A stretch of 64,000 nucleotides of DNA from Falsiroseomonas tokyonensis. GTDB taxonomy: Bacteria; Pseudomonadota; Alphaproteobacteria; Acetobacterales; Acetobacteraceae. Location: positions 248,001 to 312,000 of the forward strand of contig NZ_JAFNJS010000001.1 of the NCBI RefSeq assembly GCF_019024325.1, read 5' to 3'. Below are positions 17,501 to 25,607 of the stretch, one piece after another. Both the position numbers and the translations under genes were made by a program. Every line of letters begins with the position of its first letter. The stretch's first letter is position 1. Under the pieces are notes generated by a model. The model saw only the letters and a list, made by a program, of their open reading frames with translations. It made no database searches and was not told the DNA's origin.

Positions 17501-18540
17501 CGGGAGGGATCGGCATCGATCGCCGCCTGCAGCAGCCGCGCCGCTTCCGCGCGCCGGCCCTGCCGCAGCCGCACCAGGCCGAGGCCGCCCAGGCCATCGG
17601 CATCGTTCGGATTGATGGCGAGCACCGCGTTGAAGCGTTCCTCCGCGGCGCGGATCTGGCCCTGGCCGAAGGCTTCCCAGCCATCCATGCGCAGATTGCC
17701 GGTGGGATCGACCGGCTGCACCTGGGCGCGGGCTTCCTCCAGCCGCCGCTGGATCTCGGCGTCGTTCGGGAATTGCTGCAGATAGCCTTCCAGCGGCTGC
17801 ACCGCCTCCGGCCCCTGGCCCAGCCAGGTCAGCGCCTGGCGCCAGGCGGCGCTGGCGCTCTGCTGGCTGCCGGGCTGGCCGGAGAGGCGGCGCAGCGCCT
17901 CGATGCCCTGGGCGCGGGTTTCCTCGCGGTAGGTCAGCACCTGGGCATTGGCCAGCTGCACGGCGGTATTGGTCGGGTTGCGCTGGGCCAGGCGGCCGAG
18001 CCCGTCACGCGCCTCCCGCCAGCCGGCCTCGGTGCCGGCAAGGGCCTGATAATACTCCAGTGCGAAACTGTCGGGCACCGGGGCGCCGCCGAACAGGGCG
18101 CGGTAGCGTTCCACGGCTTCGGCATTGCGGCCGGCCTGGGCCAGCTGCCGCGCCTGGGCCAGCTGGCCGGCATCGACGGTGGAGGTGCGCACGGCGACAT
18201 CCGCCTGCACGGTGCGCGGATCCGCCGGGGCCGTGGCACGCAGCTGGCCGAGTGCCTGCTGCGCCTGCGCGACATTGCCCAGCTGGGCCTGCGCTTCCGC
18301 CAGCCCGGCCAGGGCATCGGCATTGCGCGGATCCACCTGCAGCACGCGTTCCAGGGTACGCACCACCTGGTCCGGCCGGTTCTGCAGCTTCCAGTAGTTC
18401 GCCTGGTCCAGCAGCGCGGCCACGCCGCGGTCCTGCGCAAGGGCCGCTGGAAACAAAGCGGGCGCGGCGATCAGCGCCGTGCAGAGCAGGCTGGCCCGGA
18501 AGGCGCTGCCGGAGAGGCGTGGCAAGCGAAAGTTCGTCAT
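14587..18540 (-). CDS. bcsC: Cellulose synthase outer-membrane exporter BcsC
   Basis: 1,317 residues. A signal peptide (LLCTALIAAPALFPAALAQ, about residues 18-36) is followed by a long array of tetratricopeptide repeats to about residue 890, broken by a Gly-rich patch near residues 370-390, and a C-terminal beta-barrel domain (BCSC_C) from about residue 945 with typical stretches such as GVALGAAYSLGNFSVDIGTT and ending in YARYRFDR with a terminal aromatic-Arg motif. BcsC links the periplasmic scaffold to the outer-membrane pore that releases cellulose. The ATG overlaps the bcsAB stop (ATGA), which supports coupling. The frame is open 16 codons further upstream, inside bcsAB; the overlapping ATG with signal peptide immediately after it is preferred. 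Confidence 0.93.
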   Translation of the reverse strand: MTNFRLPRLSGSAFRASLLCTALIAAPALFPAALAQDRGVAALLDQANYWKLQNRPDQVVRTLERVLQVDPRNADALAGLAEAQAQLGNVAQAQQALGQLRATAPADPRTVQADVAVRTSTVDAGQLAQARQLAQAGRNAEAVERYRALFGGAPVPDSFALEYYQALAGTEAGWREARDGLGRLAQRNPTNTAVQLANAQVLTYREETRAQGIEALRRLSGQPGSQQSASAAWRQALTWLGQGPEAVQPLEGYLQQFPNDAEIQRRLEEARAQVQPVDPTGNLRMDGWEAFGQGQIRAAEERFNAVLAINPNDADGLGGLGLVRLRQGRRAEAARLLQAAIDADPSRRANWEEALRGATTVARGPAGGGRGAATGGGGGGGGAPGPDIQAARNLFAAGNYSQAEPILARIVARGGGDRPDAEALQGDIALRQGNPALAEERYRAALARRSNFGAAMSGLANALQEQGKFAEAEEVYRRIGGTNAPQVRAEALRAEAQRTDDPQAAAALLRAAIQNDPSTPWPRLELARLMARSGEGAAANQMVAAMVASPATPDTLHAAAIFNFEQGRPDEALRLLERVPARARSAPQNQLLASARVQAEVQSAAALARIGRRQEARTRLVAIASRRDPTGEAGPAAVRALNAINDPRGAQEAARAYAIAARGQPPAAQLAAAAALAEAGLNADAAQAAVAIDPRRLTSEQRRQANDLSAGLSIRAADQLNQRGQQAAAFDVLAPTLRQNPENPAANLALARLYQGARDPEQAGRIAEAVLSRNPRDTDARQAAMDAAIANRDWGKAEALLSEGRALMPNDPRIPLLEARLARAWGDQRRARNALEAAAEMRRQQIGLTDQPGLLGGSMVPQATLPGQPAPQPGYENPFRRVPLSGQDFGQAPAQGRMQGQQFAQAQGFGGQGYAPQGLAVAAPPADPLLSEINRQLGEVRREAAPRITPAIGMRVRSGDDGIDSLTETHAGAEGSIAVPGIGGRLTARASAVSLDSGDLAQTLSSMRRFGGYPAVLAGNNGTLTQAQAATTRNAETSQSGVALGAAYSLGNFSVDIGTTPLGFLRENMVGGIEIAPEIGDGVRLRLTAERRAMTDSLLAWGGARDPALGSTWGGVVRTGGRAQIEFSSGETNFYIAGGYYSMSGEGVAENSRIEAGAGFQTPIWRSATEELVTGLDLVYFAYDKNLRFFTLGHGGYYSPQSFIAANVPIDYRGRSNNLFYRVGASIGVASFTEDRTAVFPNDTGLQSALEARAASESGVDAFYAGQSKTGLTGGLRGDIEYMITPQLRIGGALRFDQAADWSETRGLVYARYRFDR

Positions 18541-21500
18541 GTGGTCCTCGTCCGGAGACGGATGGCCGCGCGACGGCGCAGCGCCCAATAGGCGGGAACG
18601 GCAACGATGGCGCAGGCGATGGCCAGCAGCAGCAGCAGCAGGTCCGGCCGCGTCTGCAGGAAGTATTGCGGCCAGATGTAGGGCGGCAGCGTGCCGACCG
18701 TGTACTGGTTGCCCAGCGAGAAGCCGGTGATTCGCCCGGCGGAAAGGATGGCCAGGTCGCCCTGCACGCGCGGCGCCTGTTCCGGATCGCGCAGCGCGGC
18801 CAACATCTGCTCCAGCCCCTGCGGCGTTGTGCCGGTCAGCGCCACCACGGACTTGCCCGAGCGCAGCGGGCTTTCGAAGCCCATCAGGATGCCCAGGCCC
18901 TCACCCGGGGAGGCGAGCAGCGCCTGCGCCTGTTCACGCGCCACGCGCGGCTCGTCGCCCAGGAACAGGTTGCGGAAGCCTTCCAGCGCATCCGGCAGCG
19001 CGACGGACAGGCGATTGCCCTCCAGCGTCACCGGCCCGTCGCGCAGCAGCCGCTCCAGCGCCGGCTGGCGGCCGAGCGTGCCGATCACCAGCAGGTCGCG
19101 CCCGGCCACGCTGTCCAGCGCCGCGGCGCGCACCACGCGGATGCCCGTGCTGGCATGGCCGACATGCGCCGCAAGGCGGCCCATCAGCGTCAGGAAGGAG
19201 GTCAGTTCGACCTCATTCGGCCGATCCGGCAGCACCGCCGCGGTGTCGGAGAAATCCGCCATGCGGGTGAAGGGGAAGCCGGAGCCGGAGAAGAAGGCGA
19301 GGTTCGGCAGGGTGGTGAAGCGATGCGCATCGGACAGGTCGATGGTGCTGTCCGGGTCGATGCCCGCGCGCACATCGGCCGGCACCGCGATGCAGTCGCC
19401 GCGATGCAGCGGCCGCATGTCGAAGCGCATCTGCAGCTCGTTCATGCCGAAGATCAGGTAGGGCGGCAGGCCGAAGCGGCCGGTCATCCGTTCCGACTGG
19501 CCGAACTGCCGGCTGAGGATCGACAGCGGCCAGGGCGCCTCCGGATCCCGCAGCGGCAGGCTGCGCAGGTAGATGTCGTTCAGCGCGATATCGAGGCGGG
19601 AGACCGCGACATCCATGATCGGCCCGGGCGGGGAGCGGTAGTTCAGCTCCACCGGCAGCGGCCGGCCGCGCCAGGTATAGAGGTCCGGCGCCGTGCGGAA
19701 GGGCACGGAGATCGGGCCGGGCGCATAGCCGAAGGCCTGCAGCTCGGAGGGGTCGACCAGCTCGCCCAGGCGCACCGGGCGGTCGCTGCGCACCCAGCGC
19801 GGCGCGTCATAGGGCTGGCGCGGCGGCACGCTGACGGGCTGCACCACCGCGATCTCGCCGGCCAGCGCTTCCTTGCTGCCGGCCAGCACCACGGCGGCCT
19901 GCGCCGCTTCCTCCCCATTCCGGCCGCCGACCACCAGGATCAGGCCGAAGCGGTCGGTCGGGTTCGGCACCAGGGCGAGCGTCGGGCCGTCGAAGCGCGG
20001 CAGGGCCAGGCCGGGGATGGTCTCCGCCCCGCCCGCGATCACCACGGCATTGCCGCGCTGGGGCAGGGTGAAGGAGACCGGGAAGCTGGCGCCGCGGTAG
20101 TCCGCCTGCACCGCGAACCAGGAGGCGACGGTGGCCGCCGCCTGCAGGCTCTCGTTGCTCACCGCCTCCGGCACCACCACCGGCAGCAGCAGCGGCTCGC
20201 GCAGCAGGCGCGGGTCGAAGAAGGGCTCCGGCAGGCGGGCCAGGTCGCGCTGCAGCGGCAGGCGCTCCAGCGTCAGCTGCAGGGTCGAGAGGTCCGAGAT
20301 ATTGGCCCAGAGCAGGCCGGAGAGCGGGTCGTTGCACTCCAGCGTGTAGCGGCCGGTGAAGCGGAAGTTCATCCGGTTCAGGTCGGCGAAGAAGACCGGG
20401 TTGATCGGGAATTCCAGCGGGCCGAAGGCGGGGCGGTTGCGATCGGGGTTGATCACGCCGACGAACTGCTCGTTCAGCGCCATGGAGATCTGGCTGTATT
20501 CCGGGATCAGCGCCGGGCTGGTGGCGCCCTGCAGCACCAGCCGCGCGCCGGTCACCACCTCGTCGCCGCGGACGCCGAACAGCACGCCCTGCAGGTCCGA
20601 GGTGCCGCGCATCTGCATCGGCGCGCGCAGGCCGAGCTGGCGCAGCGTGCGGGTTTCGGTGCGGGTGGAGCCGATATCGCCGGTCGGCGCGCCGAAGCTG
20701 CCGATCACCGGCCCACCCTGGAAGCCGGGCTGCGCGACGGGCAGCGGCGGCAGGCCTGTGGGCGGCGGATTGGCGGTGCCGATCGGGCCCTGCTGGCCCG
20801 GGAACTGGCCCGGCTGGCCGAAGGGCGAGGCACCGGATTGCGCCGGCGCCTGGCCGGGCTGCGCCGGCTGGCCGAAGGGCGTCAGGGGCACGCCCTGGGG
20901 AGCGCCCTGGAAGGCACCCTGGGGAGACCCCGGGAAGGCGCCCTGGGGTGCACCCGGCGTGACGCCCTGCGGCGGCTGCGCCGACGGCACCTGGTTGAAG
21001 GGCATGATCGGGTTGAGCGGGGCCGAGTTCTGCACCTGCAGCGGCACCGCGCCGGATTGCGTCGCCGGCGCGCCGAAGGTGCCGATGCCCGGGGATTGCG
21101 GCGTCAGCGTCAGCGGCAGGCCCTGCGGCCCCGGCTGCAGCGCGGTGGGCGGCGGCGGCGCGCCGCGCAGGTTCACCTGCGCCTGCGCCAGGCCAGGGGC
21201 ACCGAGGGCGAGCGCGAGCGCGATGGCCGCGGCGCGGCGCACGGTGGTCTCGCCGCGCGGGCGGCGCCCGCCGGGCGCGGCGGGGGTGGGCTCGGCCGGG
21301 GCATCGGTCGCGGTATCGGCCTGGGCCTCCGCTGCCACGGCGTCCACCGCCGCCGGCTCCGTGCGCATCACCACCTTGTTGCGGCGCTGGCGGCGCGTGA
21401 AGAAGGAGAACTGGCTGTCGCCGCGGAACAGGCCGCCGATCGAGCGCGCGACCTCGCCCAGGGAGCGCAGCGGCTTGTCCTCGCGCACATCGTCCCAGTC

Positions 21501-23513
21501 CACCCAGGCATCGGCGCGGCCGAGCACGGCGCGCACGATATTGCCCTCGTCATGCAGGGTCTGCGCGGCGAAGCGCACCTGCATGCGGCTGTCCTGCCAG
21601 CGCAGCACCTCGGCCGGGATCGCCACCCATTCGGGGCCGACATCCAGCTCCAGCGTGATGGCCGCATTGTCCGGGACATCGCCCGGTCGTTCGATCGCGA
21701 CGGCAGCGCCGCCCAGCGACAGGTCCATGGTCTCGCCTTCGATCACCCGGCCATCGGCCAGCACCACATTCGCCGCGATCACCGCGCCCACGCGGGCGCG
21801 TTCGCGCACCTGGCGTCGTTCGCGGCCCACGGCCAGGCCTGCGAGCACCACCACGAACGACAGGGCGGCCCACAGGAAGTTCAAGGCATAGGCCTGGAAG
21901 TCCAGGCTGTCGTAGTTGTTCGTCGTCATGCCGTAGATGCCGGACAGCAGCCCCGCGATGAGGGCGAGCGCCAGCACCATGTTCGGCCCCACGGCGCGCA
22001 GGTCGAAGAAGCCTTCCTGCAGCGTGCCGCCCTTGTCCGTGACGTTGAACTTTCCCTTCTTGGGATCGAGCAGCGTCGCGAGCATGACGGGGATGAGATA
22101 CAGCGCCAGCACCGTCTCATAGATCTCGGACCAGAAGCTGTGCCGGACATGGCCGGACAGGCGGCTGGTGGCGCCGACGGAATGCAGGATATGCGGCCCC
22201 GCATAGGCGACGATGGCCAGCGGGCTGGCTGCGATGATGCTTTCGCCGAACAGCAGGAAGGCCAGCGGCGCGGTCAGGAAGACGAAGCGCGGCAGCGGGA
22301 ACAGGAAGTGGAACTGCGACATGAAGTAGCAGCAGCGCTGGTAGAGCTTGAGCCCCGCGCCAAGCATCGGATTCTCGATGCGGAGAATCTGGATCATGCC
22401 GCGGCCCCAGCGCATGCGCTGGCCGATGTGCAGCATCAGGCGTTCCGTCGCCAGGCCGGCGGCCAGCGGCACGCGCAGATAAGCGGTGCGCCAGCCGCGC
22501 CGCTGCATCTTCAGCGAGCAGTGGCAATCCTCGGTCACCGTCTCGGTCGGCACGCCGCCGACTTCCAGCAGCGCCTCGCGCCGGATCACCGCGCAGCTGC
22601 CGCAGAAGAAGGCCGCGTTCCACAGGTCGTTGCCCTGCTGCACCAGGCCGTAGAACAGCAGGCCTTCGTTCGGCACGCGCTGGCCGGAAGCGAGGTTCCG
22701 CTCGAAGGGGTCGGGCGAATAGAAGTGGTGCGGCGTCTGCACCATGGCGAGGTCGCGGTCGCGCAGCAGCCAGCCCACCGTCAGCTGCAGGAAGGCGCGC
22801 GTCGCCACGTGGTCGCAGTCGAAGATGCAGATGAACTCGCCGTTGGTGACCTTCAGCGCGGCGTTGATGTTGCCGGCCTTGGCGCCCTTGTTGTCGGCGC
22901 GGATCAGGTAGTTGCAGCCCACCTGTTCGCAGAAGCGGCGGAATTCGTCGCGCCTGCCGTCATCCAGCAGGTAGACGTTCATCTTGTCGCGCGGCCAGTC
23001 GATGGCCAGCGCGCCGTAGATGGCGGGCTTCACGATCTCCAGCGGCTCGTTGTAGCTCGGGATGAAGACGTCGATGGTCGGCCACTGGTCCGGATCCTCG
23101 GGCAGCGGCACCGGCTTGCGGTCCAGCGGCCAGATCGCCTGGAAATAGGCCAGCAGCATGGTGGAGACGGCGTAGATCTCGGCCAGCAGCAGGCCAGTGC
23201 CGAGGAAGGTCTGCATGAAGCTGGTGAATTCCAGCGTATCGACCATCCGCCAGTAGATGTAGCGCATGGAGACCAGGCAGGACATGAAGACGATGAAGAT
23301 CGTCATCGCCCGGCCCGGGATGCGATTGGCCACCAGGAACAGCAGGAAGCCGGCCACCGCCAGCCAGGCCTGCTGTTCCGCCTGCAGCGGCGCAACCATG
23401 AAGGTCAGGCCGATGACCAGGCTCAGCGCCATCAAGGGCCAGGCAACCCAGCGCCGCGCCCAGGGTCCGCCCCTGAACGCGCGGCGGTGGCGCAGCGACT
23501 GGGCAAAGCTCAT
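18537..23513 (-). CDS. bcsAB: Fused cellulose synthase catalytic subunit and periplasmic subunit (BcsA-BcsB)
   Basis: 1,658 residues. The BcsA part (about 1-740) has multiple membrane helices and the GT2 motifs: DVFIPSYNEP near 144, FDCDH (DxD) near 228, TED near 324 and QRMRW (QxxRW) near 366, then a PilZ c-di-GMP-binding domain near 565-660 (RERRQVRERAR ... DLSLGGAAV). The BcsB part follows a linker and ends in a membrane anchor. Between them lies a signal-peptide-like segment, AAAIALALALGAPGLAQAQV, near 755-778, then a Pro/Gln/Gly-rich linker. The AcsAB fusion of Komagataeibacter has the same organisation. Activity is UDP-glucose to beta-1,4-glucan, switched on by c-di-GMP. I chose ATG 23511-23513 because it overlaps the bcsQ stop (ATGA); another ATG lies at 23525. 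Confidence 0.95.
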   Translation of the reverse strand: MSFAQSLRHRRAFRGGPWARRWVAWPLMALSLVIGLTFMVAPLQAEQQAWLAVAGFLLFLVANRIPGRAMTIFIVFMSCLVSMRYIYWRMVDTLEFTSFMQTFLGTGLLLAEIYAVSTMLLAYFQAIWPLDRKPVPLPEDPDQWPTIDVFIPSYNEPLEIVKPAIYGALAIDWPRDKMNVYLLDDGRRDEFRRFCEQVGCNYLIRADNKGAKAGNINAALKVTNGEFICIFDCDHVATRAFLQLTVGWLLRDRDLAMVQTPHHFYSPDPFERNLASGQRVPNEGLLFYGLVQQGNDLWNAAFFCGSCAVIRREALLEVGGVPTETVTEDCHCSLKMQRRGWRTAYLRVPLAAGLATERLMLHIGQRMRWGRGMIQILRIENPMLGAGLKLYQRCCYFMSQFHFLFPLPRFVFLTAPLAFLLFGESIIAASPLAIVAYAGPHILHSVGATSRLSGHVRHSFWSEIYETVLALYLIPVMLATLLDPKKGKFNVTDKGGTLQEGFFDLRAVGPNMVLALALIAGLLSGIYGMTTNNYDSLDFQAYALNFLWAALSFVVVLAGLAVGRERRQVRERARVGAVIAANVVLADGRVIEGETMDLSLGGAAVAIERPGDVPDNAAITLELDVGPEWVAIPAEVLRWQDSRMQVRFAAQTLHDEGNIVRAVLGRADAWVDWDDVREDKPLRSLGEVARSIGGLFRGDSQFSFFTRRQRRNKVVMRTEPAAVDAVAAEAQADTATDAPAEPTPAAPGGRRPRGETTVRRAAAIALALALGAPGLAQAQVNLRGAPPPPTALQPGPQGLPLTLTPQSPGIGTFGAPATQSGAVPLQVQNSAPLNPIMPFNQVPSAQPPQGVTPGAPQGAFPGSPQGAFQGAPQGVPLTPFGQPAQPGQAPAQSGASPFGQPGQFPGQQGPIGTANPPPTGLPPLPVAQPGFQGGPVIGSFGAPTGDIGSTRTETRTLRQLGLRAPMQMRGTSDLQGVLFGVRGDEVVTGARLVLQGATSPALIPEYSQISMALNEQFVGVINPDRNRPAFGPLEFPINPVFFADLNRMNFRFTGRYTLECNDPLSGLLWANISDLSTLQLTLERLPLQRDLARLPEPFFDPRLLREPLLLPVVVPEAVSNESLQAAATVASWFAVQADYRGASFPVSFTLPQRGNAVVIAGGAETIPGLALPRFDGPTLALVPNPTDRFGLILVVGGRNGEEAAQAAVVLAGSKEALAGEIAVVQPVSVPPRQPYDAPRWVRSDRPVRLGELVDPSELQAFGYAPGPISVPFRTAPDLYTWRGRPLPVELNYRSPPGPIMDVAVSRLDIALNDIYLRSLPLRDPEAPWPLSILSRQFGQSERMTGRFGLPPYLIFGMNELQMRFDMRPLHRGDCIAVPADVRAGIDPDSTIDLSDAHRFTTLPNLAFFSGSGFPFTRMADFSDTAAVLPDRPNEVELTSFLTLMGRLAAHVGHASTGIRVVRAAALDSVAGRDLLVIGTLGRQPALERLLRDGPVTLEGNRLSVALPDALEGFRNLFLGDEPRVAREQAQALLASPGEGLGILMGFESPLRSGKSVVALTGTTPQGLEQMLAALRDPEQAPRVQGDLAILSAGRITGFSLGNQYTVGTLPPYIWPQYFLQTRPDLLLLLLAIACAIVAVPAYWALRRRAAIRLRTRTT

Positions 23514-24310
23514 CGCGCGCCCCATCCCATGGCAAAGCCTTCCGGCGCCGCCGGCAGCGCGGCCTCGACCGCCCGCGCGATGCCGCGGATATCCTCGGCG
23601 GCACGGCTGTCCGGCGCGATTTCCTGCACCAGCTTCTGCATGGCCAGCGCCTCGGCCATGGTCTCGTCGCGGCTGACGGCGCCCAGCAGGCGCGGGCCGA
23701 GGTGGCGCGCCACCGCATCCGCCGCGGCGCGGGACAGGCGGGAATTCAGGTCGACCTCATTCAGCACCACGCGCAGCCGCCCGGCGAACAGCGCCGCCAT
23801 GGTGCCCGAGCCGAGGAAGCGGCCGCTGTCGATATCCGGGATCAGCGCCGCGCTGATGGCTTCCGCCTGCAGCACCGCGATCACCATCGAGGCCATCGGC
23901 ACCAGCACCGCCAGCGCATGCGACGGGCCGGGGGAGGTATCGGCGATCACCGTCAGGCCGGGGTCGGACAGGATGGAGCGCATCGGCGCCGCCAGCAGCT
24001 CCGGATCCCGCTCCAGCGCCGCGGCCAGGCCGAGGGCGCCGCGCAGCTCCATGGCGCCATGCGGCAGGACCATCACGCCGGAGGCGGTCTCCCGCACGCA
24101 GGCGCGCCAGTCGGGGCGGCGCGGCAGGTCCGCCGTGAAGCCGCCCATATCCGTCAGCGGCACGCCGAAATGCAGGCGCAGGGTGTTCTGCGGGTCGAAA
24201 TCGATCACCAGCACGCGGCGACCCTCGCGCTGCAGCGCGTCGGCGAGGTTGGCGGTGAGCGTCGTCTTGCCGACACCGCCCTTGGGGGAGGCGAAACAGA
24301 TTAGCGGCAT
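23510..24310 (-). CDS. bcsQ: ParA/MinD-family ATPase BcsQ (YhjQ) of the cellulose operon
   Basis: 266 residues. The deviant Walker A of ParA/MinD proteins is at the N-terminus (CFASPKGGVGKTTLTANLAD), followed by VLVIDFDPQNTLRLHFG and VIADTSPGPSHAL (Walker B region). BcsQ proteins support the assembly or polar positioning of the cellulose synthase complex at the inner membrane. It lies between the proline-rich bcsP-like gene (31-bp gap) and bcsAB (4-bp ATGA overlap). A chromosome- or plasmid-partition ParA is unlikely because no ParB or parS-like gene is next to it. Confidence 0.88.
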   Translation of the reverse strand: MPLICFASPKGGVGKTTLTANLADALQREGRRVLVIDFDPQNTLRLHFGVPLTDMGGFTADLPRRPDWRACVRETASGVMVLPHGAMELRGALGLAAALERDPELLAAPMRSILSDPGLTVIADTSPGPSHALAVLVPMASMVIAVLQAEAISAALIPDIDSGRFLGSGTMAALFAGRLRVVLNEVDLNSRLSRAAADAVARHLGPRLLGAVSRDETMAEALAMQKLVQEIAPDSRAAEDIRGIARAVEAALPAAPEGFAMGWGAR

Positions 24311-24341
24311 GGTCGGGGGAAACCTCCCGGCTTAAGGAACA

Positions 24342-25526
24342 TCAGGTGTCGAGGCGGTCTGCGCCTGGGTGTGACCCAAGGGGGCGGCGCAGGGCGAGGA
24401 AGCCATCGGCCGAATCGGCCGGGTCGGCAGCGAGCAGCCGCAGCAATTCGGCCAGCGGCAGATCGATCTCGGCGGCGGCGAGAAGCCGGGGCGGCGGCGG
24501 CGCGGCGGGCTCGGGCGCCGAGGAGGGGGCGGGCGCGTGGGCGCGCTCATCCGGCTCCCGCATCGCGGCGCGGCGGGCGCCGAGGCCGCCCGGCAGGTCC
24601 AACGCCTCGATCAGCGGGAAAAGCGCGAGCGGCGCCAGGTCCGGGCGGCCCGCCCGCGGCGCCGGCGGGGCGGAGGAGAGCTCCGCCAAGGTGGATAGCG
24701 GGGGGCGCGGCGGCGGCGGCGCGGCCACGGCGACATCGGCGGCGTGCAGCAGCGTCATGTCGGCCACGCCGAAGCGCGCCGGTGGCGCGGCCGGGGTCGG
24801 GGCCGGGGCCGGCGCAGCTTCCGGCTGAGGCGCCGGGGCCGCGGGCGGCGCGACCATCGCCGAGGCGGCCGGCGGTGCGACCGGGGCCGGCGCCGCGGCA
24901 GGCGCGGGGGCCGCGGGCGTCCAGCCGCTGGCGACGGGTGCCGGCGCGGGCACGGGAACCGGCTCGGTCCGCTCCGGCTCATGCCAGGCCTGCACGGGGG
25001 GCGGCGGGATCGGCGCGGGTGGCGGGGTGGGTTCGGGCAGCGGCGCGCGGGCGGCAGGTTCCGCCCAGGCGGGGGGCGCCGGCGGATCGGACCAGGCCAC
25101 GGGGGCGGGCGCGGCTTCGGGCGGCCTTGGCGGCGACTGCCAAGGCTGCGGCTCCGGCGGCGGCGCGGCGAACTGTGGCGCGGGGGCCACATAGGCCTCG
25201 GGCAGCGGAGCCACATGAACCTCGGGCGGCGGCGCGTAAGTCTCCCGCGGTGGCGCATAGGCTTGGGGCGGGGACGCCGCATAGAATTCGGGCGGCACGG
25301 CCGCGGGGGCCTCAGGCGGGGGCGCCTGCCAGGGCTCGGCCGGCGGCTGGCCCTGCTGCTGCCCGGCCTCGGCCGCCGCCGTCATGGCGGCGCCGAGCAG
25401 CGCATAGGGATCCGCCTCCGGACCCGGTGCAGGATTCCGGACCGGCTCGTTCCCAAAACTACGGTAACGGATAGCGGGGGTCCGCAACGCGGCGGCGACC
25501 CGGGCCACATCCGTATCTTGGCGCAT
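24342..25526 (-). CDS. Proline-rich cellulose operon protein (BcsP/CcpA-like)
   Basis: About 394 residues from ATG 25524-25526; another ATG exists at 25556. The N-terminus (DVARVAAALRTPAIRYRSFG) and a short C-terminal helix (LPLAELLRLLAADPADSADG) are ordered-looking; the roughly 300 residues between are Pro/Ala-rich and probably disordered. The position, between endoglucanase bcsZ and bcsQ, is that of ccpA in Komagataeibacter (cmc-ccp-bcsAB-bcsC-bcsD), whose N-terminus, as I remember it, also has an Arg-Ser-Phe-Gly-containing motif before a Pro-rich tail; BcsP/BcsO proteins of other bacteria are similarly built. Predicted to be a cytoplasmic accessory factor for the terminal complex. Assignment rests on position and composition more than on sequence identity. 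Confidence 0.72.
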   Translation of the reverse strand: MRQDTDVARVAAALRTPAIRYRSFGNEPVRNPAPGPEADPYALLGAAMTAAAEAGQQQGQPPAEPWQAPPPEAPAAVPPEFYAASPPQAYAPPRETYAPPPEVHVAPLPEAYVAPAPQFAAPPPEPQPWQSPPRPPEAAPAPVAWSDPPAPPAWAEPAARAPLPEPTPPPAPIPPPPVQAWHEPERTEPVPVPAPAPVASGWTPAAPAPAAAPAPVAPPAASAMVAPPAAPAPQPEAAPAPAPTPAAPPARFGVADMTLLHAADVAVAAPPPPRPPLSTLAELSSAPPAPRAGRPDLAPLALFPLIEALDLPGGLGARRAAMREPDERAHAPAPSSAPEPAAPPPPRLLAAAEIDLPLAELLRLLAADPADSADGFLALRRPLGSHPGADRLDT

Positions 25527-25607
25527 GCGAATTAACCCCCAATCGCGGCGCAACATGCCGTGACCGCGCCCGTTAGGGAATACCTAATCTCTGTCCCGGA
25601 GGCACAC

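Noticed and set aside
14572-18591. A 1,339-codon plus-strand frame opposite bcsC
   Set aside because: Composition is that of an antisense shadow and it covers bcsC exactly.
23510-24310. ParA-like gene considered as a plasmid or chromosome partition gene
   Set aside because: It is embedded in the bcs operon with an ATGA overlap to bcsAB and has no parB neighbour, so BcsQ is the better call.
18060-24335. A 2,091-codon plus-strand frame over the cellulose operon
   Set aside because: It is antisense to bcsC, bcsAB and bcsQ, all of which show clear family motifs; long stop-free antisense frames are expected at this GC content.
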